Source of the DNA: a virus
Length of the DNA: 34,787 nucleotides
Virus record (IMG/VR): IMGVR_UViG_3300037882_001028
Coordinates: 1-34,787 of that record
Reading direction: 5' to 3' (one strand)
The position numbers were made by a program, and so were the translations under genes. The notes beneath the pieces are model-generated. The model saw nothing but the letters and a program-made list of their open reading frames with translations, made no database searches and was not told where the DNA came from. This document shows positions 15,019 through 22,137 of this stretch, in pieces (within the stretch, counting starts at the first letter, position 1; every line of letters starts with the position of its first letter).

Positions 15019-17439
15019 TTAACAGATGACTGGGTTCACAGGCCAATTGGGTTCGGAAGTCAGGGCAGAAGTCCCGCCGAGAAGGCTTACGGTTCCGGCT
15101 GGTGGCACCGTAAGATCGAGGGAAATCGGATGCCTGATAACCTTCTTCCTGGACGAGTTGTTGTGAGCCGTCACGACCTGTTCAACGGTGCTGGAACCGT
15201 CGAAAGAAAGCGTGATCGTGTTGCCCTCAACCCCAAGGTCTGCAGCCCTGAAAGTGACGCCGGAATAGAACCCGGTGGCCTGAGTCCCAGACCCACCCGA
15301 AAGCTGAAGCGAACCTGATGGCAGAACGGAGCTTAGGAACGCGATGGAGCAGGACGCCACCCGGTTGTTGGGGTGGAGAGTGTTCCAATCCTGCATGACT
15401 TGAGCTACCGTTTTGACCCCGTCGAAAGCCAGGGTGATGGAGTTGCCAATGACTCCTGGGTTCTCAGCCTGGAAACAAGCCCCGCTGTAAGTCCCACCAG
15501 CGTTGACGGAGTCTATATCTTGACCCGACCTGTTCTCGAAGCCGGAAACCGTAAAGCAACGGGTGGCCAGAGCGGGGTTCGCCAGGAGAGCCGCCGACGA
15601 AGGTCCGACCTCATCCCCAAGCAGGTAGGTCGTGTTCGGCTGCCACGAGATGGGGGAACCGAGGCAGGCTTGAGTCGTCCACAGGATGCCGGTCCCGATG
15701 CCGTTCGTGCCGGACGGAGAACCCGAGGGCCCCGCGCCCTGGACAGCGCCAGAACCCACCGTTCCACCAGCGGGATAGGGGTCCGCTGCAGCAGCGCCAG
15801 CGTTAACCCCGACCCTGAGAGTCCCTGCGGGTGAAACCGCAAAGGGGTCTCCCTCGCAAAGTATGACTGGGTTCTCTGGATGAGCGTCGTTCCACTCGTC
15901 CACAACCTTTTGATTCGTCTTGGTTCCGTCGAACACAAGCAGGATGAAAGCCCCAGAGGTTCCTGGGTTTGCGGCGCAGTATCTGGCACCATTGTAGAAA
16001 ATCGAGGCGTGAACGCCACCGGATTTTATGGTCTTTTGGTCCAGGTTCGATGCCCCGAGCGCGTCGTCCCAGATAGGTTCAACCGTTCCGGACTTGTAGA
16101 GCTTGGACAGGGATTCGTACACGAAATCATTCTGGGCCACCGTGGGTGAGGTGGGTACCACTATATTTCCGCGTCTGAACAGAGTAGACGGAGCCCAGGG
16201 GACGAAATCCCAGAAATACCTAGCCACCTTCACGTAGGATAAAGCTTCGGTGGTCTCCTCCATCGTGGCGAAACTCATCTGATGTTGAAGTTTGCGTTCC
16301 TGGTCGTCGATAATGTTGCCGACATCCGTGGCTATGGGACCTGAGCCTTTCAGGGCGACCGTGACCTTGATAGGCACGAACACTGGGGAAGGGTCCGATA
16401 TCACGGGAGGAAGCATGCCAAAGGGACGATAGACCGAAAGCCTTTGGACGAAATCGGCCTTTTCCGTAGGCGAAAAGAGTCGGAGCCCGTCGAGGACGTA
16501 ATAAAGACGGACCACGGCTGGAGACACGTCTTCACCAGAGGTAGACAGGATGTCCGTATCCAGGAGGCTGAAGATCTTCTTGTAGTCGTCCCTTCCACGG
16601 ATGACGAACTGGGTTTCGTTCGACAAAGGCGCGTTTATCTGGATGGCTTCCTGGGCTTCGGGTGAAATGTACGTGTTGGATATCACGGCAGTCTGAAGGA
16701 CAGAGTCCGTAAGCTTGACGTCGGCAACGGCGAAGGTCAAGTCTCTAAGCTCTATCCATTGGAGCTTGATTTGGGCACCAGTGGAGAACCTGATGTCAAA
16801 GTCGGGAAGGTTCAGATACAGAACGTCGGCTGATCCAAAGACGTTGGACTGGATGGCGACCTTTTCCGAGAGCATGTCAATGAGCTTCTCGGAGGGAGTC
16901 ATTTCGACGGCCCCGAAATACACCCTTACGTCCTGGGACACCAGTGGGTCCCGGAACCGGAACGAGGATGGAGCGTCGGAACTCGCAGTCTGGGTTGATT
17001 CCTTAACCTGACCAATTATGGCTTCGAAGGTGACCGGGATTCCGGCGTTCAAGGTCACAGGTCCAAGAGTCAGAATGTCTAGGTCTTTGACCAAACCGAT
17101 GGAAGTCCACCTTGGCCAAACCGTGGTGACCGAAGGGATGACGGTCAGGGTCAGGGTGGCGTTTCTGCCCCGATATGCAGAATAGCCCTGAGACTGAGCC
17201 GCTCCGATAATGGAGGAGCGGTTCTCGGCATATCTGATGAAGGCTTCCCTTCTGGCTACGATGTTGTTGTAGCTAAAGAGTGCAGCGGTTCCGGCCACGA
17301 ATTGCTTGACGATGGAACCCGTCGACGAGGCGAAAAAGTCTTTCCATTTGGCCGCGTCCGGAGCCGCGTCCAAGAAGTCCTCAAGGTCCTTGAGGATAGA
17401 GGCGAAACTCACTGAGGTTGGATCTACAATAAACGTCAC
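15019..17439 (-). CDS. Baseplate wedge protein, T4 gp6/gpJ-like, with repeat-containing C-terminal extension
   Basis: An 806-residue protein starting at GTG 17439 with AAGGTGA just upstream. The first ~450 residues look like the gp6 wedge protein of T4-like phages: an early helical part with IIGAAQSQGYSAYRGRNATLTLTV around 80-100, a middle wedge region, and a conserved-looking end segment (VSPAVVRLYYVLDG). T4 gp6 is about 660 residues; this protein is longer because the last ~350 residues hold extra modules: W-x-P-x-x-x-Y/F-x-x-G-[ND] units and three ~65-residue units marked FDGTKTNQ, FDGVKTVAQ and FDGSSTVEQ, each followed by a W/H-N motif. gp6 forms the inner baseplate ring with gp25 and gp53, both encoded nearby. 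The extension may decorate the baseplate surface. Confidence 0.8.
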   Translation of the reverse strand: MTFIVDPTSVSFASILKDLEDFLDAAPDAAKWKDFFASSTGSIVKQFVAGTAALFSYNNIVARREAFIRYAENRSSIIGAAQSQGYSAYRGRNATLTLTVIPSVTTVWPRWTSIGLVKDLDILTLGPVTLNAGIPVTFEAIIGQVKESTQTASSDAPSSFRFRDPLVSQDVRVYFGAVEMTPSEKLIDMLSEKVAIQSNVFGSADVLYLNLPDFDIRFSTGAQIKLQWIELRDLTFAVADVKLTDSVLQTAVISNTYISPEAQEAIQINAPLSNETQFVIRGRDDYKKIFSLLDTDILSTSGEDVSPAVVRLYYVLDGLRLFSPTEKADFVQRLSVYRPFGMLPPVISDPSPVFVPIKVTVALKGSGPIATDVGNIIDDQERKLQHQMSFATMEETTEALSYVKVARYFWDFVPWAPSTLFRRGNIVVPTSPTVAQNDFVYESLSKLYKSGTVEPIWDDALGASNLDQKTIKSGGVHASIFYNGARYCAANPGTSGAFILLVFDGTKTNQKVVDEWNDAHPENPVILCEGDPFAVSPAGTLRVGVNAGAAAADPYPAGGTVGSGAVQGAGPSGSPSGTNGIGTGILWTTQACLGSPISWQPNTTYLLGDEVGPSSAALLANPALATRCFTVSGFENRSGQDIDSVNAGGTYSGACFQAENPGVIGNSITLAFDGVKTVAQVMQDWNTLHPNNRVASCSIAFLSSVLPSGSLQLSGGSGTQATGFYSGVTFRAADLGVEGNTITLSFDGSSTVEQVVTAHNNSSRKKVIRHPISLDLTVPPAGTVSLLGGTSALTSEPNWPVNPVIC
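15070..16011 (-). repeat. Three FDGxKT modules at the C-terminus of the gp6-like protein
   Basis: Approximate copies at 15802-16011, 15293-15495 and 15070-15275. Shared features are an aromatic-x-A-x-N-P-G or A-A-D-L-G entry, [IL]-x-L-x-F-D-G-x-x-[ST], a QVV/VV-x-x-[WH]-N helix, and P-[AS]-G-[TS]-L/V. Divergence at protein level is high, so the duplications look old. Confidence 0.72.
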
Positions 17440-17451
17440 GACGTCACCTTT

Positions 17452-17819
17452 TCATCGAGTGAAGGACCCACGGAACTCGAAAGATTGGCCTTCCACACCC
17501 CGGATTTCGAAGTAGAGGTTGACGTCGTAGCGGTTCTCGTCGGGAAATGGGATGATAGTGGTCCGTCTTTGTCCACCAGTACCCTGCCCTCCCATCTGTC
17601 CACCGCTTCGACGATGCGGCGAAAGATTTCGGCAGAGGTCAGGTCGTCGATGACTTCGAAGAGGATGTCTTCAATGTCCACACCGAATTCTGGAAGAAAT
17701 AGCCTCTCCCCTGGAGTCGTGTTGAACAGATTGAAGAGACCCTGATAGACGGACTCGACGTCCTTTAGGAGCGATGTCGAGGTGGGATTTATTGAGTTTA
17801 AGTCCGTGTAGACTGCCAT
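17452..17819 (-). CDS. gp25-like baseplate wedge protein with an apparent -1 frame break
   Basis: The ATG at 17819 follows AGGTGAA. Residues 1-84 are typical of the gp25/GpW family: TTPGERLFLPEFGVDIEDILFE and a helix ending in DRWEGRVLVDK. After the Lys codon at 17568-17570 the open frame continues as a low-complexity T/S stretch unlike the family. In the -1 frame the expected C-terminus appears at once: RRTTIIPFPDENRYDV, NLYFEIRGVEGQSFEF, RGSFTR, stop at 17452. Together this gives 122 residues, a normal gp25 length. Without a shift, frame 0 would run to a TGA at 17436. A missing base in the AAA run, or recoding, explains it. gp25 joins the inner baseplate ring with gp6 and gp53. Family call strong; cause of the break open. 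Confidence 0.82.
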
Positions 17820-17889
17820 GAGTTCACCTGGAAGATGGTAGGGTTGAAGCCTAGGATATCACTCCCGATCCGACCCCAGTATTCCTAGG

Positions 17890-18480
17890 TTAAAGCCCAG
17901 TATAGGGGACACCGGCAGGGGGCTTTATGTTGGTAGGTCGGTTCGACTTCTTCGGACTTCCGACTCGATATTCCTCAACCGCGAGGGCAAGGTCGATACA
18001 CTCATAATTGGACCGGTCGAAATTAGTATAGGCGTGGGGACCCCAAAGAAACAAAGCACACATATCGTAAGCCCTGGCTGCTTCCTCCTCAGTCGCAAAC
18101 CCTTTGTAAAAAAGTCGATGGCGAGCTGTGGGATGACCCACAACACGAGGAGTTATCCGGATACACCATGGCTTGGATTTGCCGGAATGGGGGTCTAAAA
18201 CGACTCCCTTGAAACGACTCTTCTTTTTAGTCCAGGTGCTCGGACGCGAGTTGACAGCGTTGCCCAGGCGGCATGTCGGGCGTAGATTCTCTCGCCTATT
18301 GTCCGTTTTGTCTCTGTTGACATGGTCGATTACGTGACCCTTCGGATGGAACATTTGGTGGAGACGAACTATTGCATACCCATCGGGGGTTTCGTCAACC
18401 CGCTTGTCCTTGAAGAATTCGTAAACGTCATCGTCCACAAGAATTCGGGAACCCTTGGTCGTAATTAAATATTTTGCCAT
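17890..18480 (-). CDS. HNH homing endonuclease with AP2 DNA-binding domain
   Basis: The ATG at 18480 gives 196 residues beginning MAKYLITTKGSRILVDDD, a usual opening for this family; a TTG at 18516 is possible but less likely. An HNH_3 nuclease core lies at about 39-80 (HVIDH, N55, then DNRRENLRP), and an AP2 domain at about 88-155 (RFKGVV, then YKGFATEEEAARAYD and NFD). The combination is the classic free-standing homing endonuclease of phages, which cuts a homing site and spreads by recombination. It lies between a 197-aa unknown gene and gp25. Two CCTAGG palindromes (17850-17855 and 17884-17889) flank the gap after its stop, with extended imperfect symmetry. It is probably a mobile passenger with no virion role. 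Confidence 0.88.
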   Translation of the reverse strand: MAKYLITTKGSRILVDDDVYEFFKDKRVDETPDGYAIVRLHQMFHPKGHVIDHVNRDKTDNRRENLRPTCRLGNAVNSRPSTWTKKKSRFKGVVLDPHSGKSKPWCIRITPRVVGHPTARHRLFYKGFATEEEAARAYDMCALFLWGPHAYTNFDRSNYECIDLALAVEEYRVGSPKKSNRPTNIKPPAGVPYTGL

Positions 18481-18512
18481 AGCCACCAAACTACCACCTA
18501 CTCCAAGAATGG

Positions 18513-19106
18513 TCAAGTTATGGTGCCGGTGCCTTGACCTACAGCCGGGGCCGGTGTCGGAGGTGGGGGGCCCGAAATGACAACAGTTCCAGTAGCAGTC
18601 AACATGGCCTGGGAAGAAGCCTCACCAAAGACAGAACAGAGCACCGGCCAATTGGTTCCGACGAAGGTCGGAGCTTGAGACTGAATGGCTGAAGCCCAAG
18701 CGGGGGCCGGAACTGTGATACCACCGACTATGGTTCCGGAACCTACAAACACTGGAGTATGGGCAGACGTCAGGGTGGCCAGAGCGAGCTGAGCCACCAA
18801 AGCATCCGCATAGGCCCCAAAGAGGTCTTGAAGCTGAGGGGTGGGGACTAGGCCCTTCGAAGTGGCCGACGTCAAGAGGAGGGTCTTGAGAGCCCCTGCG
18901 GATACACCTTGAAGACCGACCCCTACTCCAACACCTGCGGAGGGTCCAGAACCCGTGTCCGTGGTCGAGAAAGGCTTGCCAACCAGGGACAGAACGGACC
19001 CTAAACCCAAAGCCTGAGCCAGAAGTGGGGTGTTGACCCCTATGAATCCCTTGGAAACAAGAGCCGCTGCTATCTGGGTCACCATTAAAGGAGCTACCAA
19101 CGGCAT
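18513..19106 (-). CDS. Ala/Gly-rich tail or baseplate protein of unknown function, 197 aa
   Basis: I do not recognise this 197-residue protein. The first ~45 residues are apolar (MVTQIAAALVSKGFIGV, LLAQALGLGSVLSLVG) and could be membrane-active or a packed helix pair. Then comes a glycine/valine run (SAGVGVGVGLQGVSAG), a second apolar helix region (YADALVAQLALATL), a beta-like part with VFVGSGTIVGGI and WASAIQSQAPTF, and a Pro-rich tail (GPPPPTPAPAV). It has one Cys and few charged residues. It sits between a zinc-motif protein and the AP2-HNH gene, inside the baseplate cluster, so a virion role is likely. A membrane-interacting tail component is one possibility; the sequence does not prove it. 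Confidence 0.62.
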   Translation of the reverse strand: MPLVAPLMVTQIAAALVSKGFIGVNTPLLAQALGLGSVLSLVGKPFSTTDTGSGPSAGVGVGVGLQGVSAGALKTLLLTSATSKGLVPTPQLQDLFGAYADALVAQLALATLTSAHTPVFVGSGTIVGGITVPAPAWASAIQSQAPTFVGTNWPVLCSVFGEASSQAMLTATGTVVISGPPPPTPAPAVGQGTGTIT

Positions 19107-19113
19107 TAGGGTC

Positions 19114-19521
19114 TCACTCCTTGGGCTTCACATTCGACAGAGCTTGGAACAAGGACTTGATTTTGGGCATATACTCTTCGAGGCAGTCCTTACAGAAGTC
19201 TCTACAAACGTCCTCTTGTCCGACCGACACCCTGACCAAATAGGTTCTGGGAGCAAGATCCTCAAGCTTAGCGACTTCGAAGTCTTCCATTTCCCCAGTC
19301 AACGGGTGTTGGCGTTTAACCTTCACAGTGTCCGGGACTTGGGTTACGACTTCTTTGTCCTCAAGGTCTATCGAGGTGACAAAACCACCTTTGCCGTCCG
19401 GCATTTTGGCCTTTTGTACCGGAACCTTCTGGATGGTCCGAACTTCCCTCATTACGGTTCTAGTAGGAGGGTGGAGTTGGGTCTCTTTGCCGCAAACGTC
19501 ACAATGGTACCGCATACTCAT
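19114..19521 (-). CDS. Zinc-site protein of unknown function in the baseplate cluster, 135 aa
   Basis: An ATG at 19521 with GGAG 7-8 bases upstream. The N-terminus has C7-x2-C10 (YHCDVCGKE) and the C-terminus C106-x3-C110-x2-C113 (CRDFCKDCLEEY), an arrangement expected to bind zinc, perhaps by bringing the two ends together. The middle is charged and polar (VMREVRTIQKVPVQKAK; MEDFEVAKLEDL). There is no membrane segment. It could be an assembly factor or a non-structural protein. It lies between the 379-aa and 197-aa unknown proteins and is probably co-transcribed with them. The zinc motif is seen; function is not assigned. Confidence 0.65.
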   Translation of the reverse strand: MSMRYHCDVCGKETQLHPPTRTVMREVRTIQKVPVQKAKMPDGKGGFVTSIDLEDKEVVTQVPDTVKVKRQHPLTGEMEDFEVAKLEDLAPRTYLVRVSVGQEDVCRDFCKDCLEEYMPKIKSLFQALSNVKPKE

Positions 19522-19540
19522 CAGATTTCTCCAGTCGTAG

Positions 19541-20680
19541 TCATTTGAAGAGCGAACCTATCGTATGAATAGGCTGAGCGGAGGGACCCCCTCCAGCAAA
19601 CAGAGCCAGAGCGGTGAAGTTGGACTTGAAGCAGGAATCTTCGAGAATCGGGTCTCTCAAAGCTCTTTTAAGCCTTTCATTTCCGCCGACACCAACAGGG
19701 ACCTGGAGGAAGTAGACCCCAGAGACTTTGGTCAGAGCGTTTATAAAATTCTGAATGGTGTCGAGAATCTCAAGCAGAGTCGTGACCTTCTCGGCTATGA
19801 TATTGGCAAGCTCCACCAGCGAATCCTTGGGAGACAGCAAATATCCACGGAGCGTCTCGATGAGGTCAAGGAGTTCCGACTGGATGGAAGCCAAGGTCGA
19901 AATGGAGTTCAGACGAAAGGATCTCCAATCCGGAACCACAGAGGGGTCGGTCGCCACTTCCCGAAACCGCTTGGTCTTCTTGAGAAGAAGCCTCCATTCG
20001 GGAATGTCGAATACAGACAGGAGCTTTTCGAGAAGGTCACCAAATCCGGCCAAGGTCGGAGACGTCACCAAGATCCCGAACATGGACACATTGGCCGCGT
20101 TCGAAAATTGGGGACGTTGGCTGTCTCCAGGGTCATCAAACGACAGGAACGACGCCAAGATGGCATCCGCTGGGGACAAAAGCGGAAACCCAGACAGCGG
20201 GTCCGTCTTCCGGCCCAGATTCTTCTTTCTGTTGGCGAAGGACAGAGCCGAGTTGTAAGCGAACTTGGCGTTGGACAGCCTACGGGTTCTTTCGATGGAT
20301 GTCAGCCGGAAATCCGAGTTGATTTCACGAAGCGTCTTCTCGTAAGCTGTTCTGGCCGTGAGAACATCTCTGTCGTAAGCCGTGGCGATAGCTGCAGCCT
20401 GCTCGTCCGAAAGTTCGAACGTAAACGGAGTGACCACCAGGGTGAAGGCCCCTGTTCCGAAGAGGTCGTTGACCACATTCTCAAGTTCTGTAATCCCAGC
20501 ATCAACCAGACCTTCAAAGATATTACCAAAATCCGTCAAAAATATCTTGGCCACCTGCAAGAACGCCTTGATAGTGGACAACAAAGGTGATATGGCCCCA
20601 AGAAGTGACGTAACTGGTTGGAGAGCGTCTGCAATGGCGTCTGGTATCGGGCTAGTGATCTCTGTCTTTTGCCACGCCAT
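19541..20680 (-). CDS. Unrecognised tail/baseplate protein, 379 aa
   Basis: Starts at ATG 20680 with GAGGAG upstream, inside the end of the 61-aa gene (29-base overlap). The 379 residues begin with amphipathic and apolar helices (LLGAISPLLSTIKAFLQVAKIFL, then FGNIFEGLVDAGI). A charged helical region follows (RDVLTARTAYEKTLREINSD), then a central segment (ANVSMFGILVTSPTLAGFGDLLEKLL), several long helices with WRLLLKKTKRF and SELLDLIETLRGYLL, and a final SNFTALALFAGGG. No enzyme or zinc motif is visible. The position after the spike and before gp25 suggests a baseplate or tail-tip part. I cannot tie it to a named family. Confidence 0.65.
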   Translation of the reverse strand: MAWQKTEITSPIPDAIADALQPVTSLLGAISPLLSTIKAFLQVAKIFLTDFGNIFEGLVDAGITELENVVNDLFGTGAFTLVVTPFTFELSDEQAAAIATAYDRDVLTARTAYEKTLREINSDFRLTSIERTRRLSNAKFAYNSALSFANRKKNLGRKTDPLSGFPLLSPADAILASFLSFDDPGDSQRPQFSNAANVSMFGILVTSPTLAGFGDLLEKLLSVFDIPEWRLLLKKTKRFREVATDPSVVPDWRSFRLNSISTLASIQSELLDLIETLRGYLLSPKDSLVELANIIAEKVTTLLEILDTIQNFINALTKVSGVYFLQVPVGVGGNERLKRALRDPILEDSCFKSNFTALALFAGGGPSAQPIHTIGSLFK

Positions 20681-20837
20681 TCTGGGACTCCTCGATCTTT
20701 TGAATTACCAGTTTCAGATTCTCCATCCTCTCAAGGTCTCTCTTGACTATCTCCGCCACGAGCCTTTCGATGGAATTTCTAAGAGTCACTAGCTTCTCAC
20801 ACTTGGGAGCCGTGACGTGGGCGCTGTCATCCATCAT
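20652..20837 (-). CDS. Short coiled-coil protein, 61 aa
   Basis: A 61-residue ORF whose ATG (20837) overlaps the spike gene's TGA as ATGA, and whose end overlaps the next gene by 29 bases. Its body is one long charged helix (LVTLRNSIERLVAEIVKRDLERMENLKLVIQKIEES), with the heptad-like spacing of a coiled coil. Coupled overlaps on both sides support it as a real gene. It may be a small scaffold or chaperone for the spike or the 379-aa protein; this is inferred from position only. Confidence 0.6.
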   Translation of the reverse strand: MMDDSAHVTAPKCEKLVTLRNSIERLVAEIVKRDLERMENLKLVIQKIEESQNGVAKDRDH

Positions 20838-22120
20838 GGCCCCGCAAACACGGTGACGGACGGAATATGGGGGGCACCCGAAATCGTGTCGATGATAGGG
20901 TTCTTGTCGAAAGTCAAAACCCCGCCCGCCGGGGTAGCCCCGGTCCCAAGAAACACCGTGGCTCCCTGGATTTGAGCGATGGCCCCAGCCACGATCTGAA
21001 TTGCAGCAGCAGAAGTTATCTGAACGGCCCCGGTGGCAGTCACAGAGTAGACCCCTCCGACGACCGAGGTCAGGGCCCCTGCTATAGTCTGGAGCAGCGT
21101 GGTAGCGGTCTCAGAGATCGCTGTACCAGAAGTCAAAGAAATGGGGCCTGCTGAAGTCTGGGTGATGCCAGCCGACCCAGTCAGAGAAATCGTTCCCGCT
21201 GCAGCCAGAAAGGAGATAGCTCCAAGGAGGACATTCAGAGAGTAGGCACCAGCCGCGATGTTTTCAGTATGGCCCCCGAGGAGCAAAGTCTGGTCTATGC
21301 CCCCCGCTACGATCTTTTGAGAGAGTCCAAGACCATAGGTCTGTTCGGCCTTTTGAGCAATAAGCTCGGTCAGGTTCCCGGCCACCGACACGTTCTTGTC
21401 AGACAGGATGGATTCCGTGGACACGCCACCGGAAACCAGCTTGTGAGAACCCACGGTTCGAACTTCGTAAGTGCCTTTGACCTGCTGGCGAAAGGAACCC
21501 GTTTCCACCCTAAGTTTCTTGGGGTTCAGGAGAAGCGTGTCACCACCGAAGGCGTTCGTCCCCTTAGAGTTCAGGGTGAACTTGCCATCTGCCATGTCGA
21601 GTTCGAGGAAGGTCGAATCGTCTTCAGACACGACCCGAAACTTCCCAGGAGTCCTGAACTCTAAGACGCCAGCCCTGTCCACGGAGAGTCCAGCCCCTGA
21701 TGTGTGGGTGAACTCCAGGGTCTTCTTGAAAGTGTTGACTTTGAGGGAAGTTCCGGTCGGGTCAGAGAATCCATAGGTGTTCGGGTAGTTCTCGTCAAAG
21801 GAACCGTCTCTGGTGGACTCGGAGTTCCAGGACGAAGTGTACATGCCAGAATAGATGTCACCGTACGGAAATTCAACGACGACCTCAGAACCCATCTTCG
21901 GGACGGCCATCTGAGAGGTGTCGTTTCTGGAGCCAAGGAACGATGGACGGGATGGGGAGAACCAGGGCAGGAGCGTGATATCGTCCGCAAACAGCAGATT
22001 TTCTATCCGGACCTTCACACGACCCAAACGCAGGGGGTCATCCACCGCTATCACGATGCCCTTGTAGGGTTTGGATAGAGCGTTCGTCTTCTGGAAGAAA
22101 TCCGCTGGTTTGAACATCAT
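20834..22120 (-). CDS. Baseplate central spike, gp5/VgrG-like, without lysozyme domain
   Basis: A 428-residue protein with AGGAGG upstream of paired ATGs at 22120 and 22117. Residues ~15-110 are the OB-fold of phage spikes: YKGIVIAVDDPLRLGRVKVRIENL, then PKMGSEVVVEFPYGDIYSGMYT. After GTSLKVNTFKKTLEFTHTSG the chain becomes repetitive: hydrophobic strands alternate with S/T/A/G (SLTGSAGITQ, ISLTSGTAIS, AVQITSAAAIQIVAGAIAQIQGATVFLG), a triple-stranded beta-helix typical of the membrane-piercing needle. T4 gp5 has a lysozyme domain between OB-fold and needle; here there is none, and the lysozyme lies in the tape-measure-like protein. It is directly downstream of the hub, as expected. No separate PAAR tip protein is seen. 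Confidence 0.85.
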   Translation of the reverse strand: MMFKPADFFQKTNALSKPYKGIVIAVDDPLRLGRVKVRIENLLFADDITLLPWFSPSRPSFLGSRNDTSQMAVPKMGSEVVVEFPYGDIYSGMYTSSWNSESTRDGSFDENYPNTYGFSDPTGTSLKVNTFKKTLEFTHTSGAGLSVDRAGVLEFRTPGKFRVVSEDDSTFLELDMADGKFTLNSKGTNAFGGDTLLLNPKKLRVETGSFRQQVKGTYEVRTVGSHKLVSGGVSTESILSDKNVSVAGNLTELIAQKAEQTYGLGLSQKIVAGGIDQTLLLGGHTENIAAGAYSLNVLLGAISFLAAAGTISLTGSAGITQTSAGPISLTSGTAISETATTLLQTIAGALTSVVGGVYSVTATGAVQITSAAAIQIVAGAIAQIQGATVFLGTGATPAGGVLTFDKNPIIDTISGAPHIPSVTVFAGP

Positions 22121-22137
22121 GGAGAGCGGATACCTCC

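Noticed and set aside
17850-17889. CCTAGG palindromes beside the AP2-HNH gene as insertion-sequence ends or att sites
   Set aside because: Only 6 bp plus imperfect flanks, no transposase, and no target duplication around the whole gene.
18481-18516. TTG start at 18516 for the AP2-HNH gene
   Set aside because: It overlaps the previous stop, but the family opening (MAKYL...LVDDD) matches ATG 18480 better.
19565-20590. 341-codon open frame on the plus strand
   Set aside because: Antisense to the 379-aa gene, no start signal, Arg/Gln/Gly-rich product with no recognisable fold.
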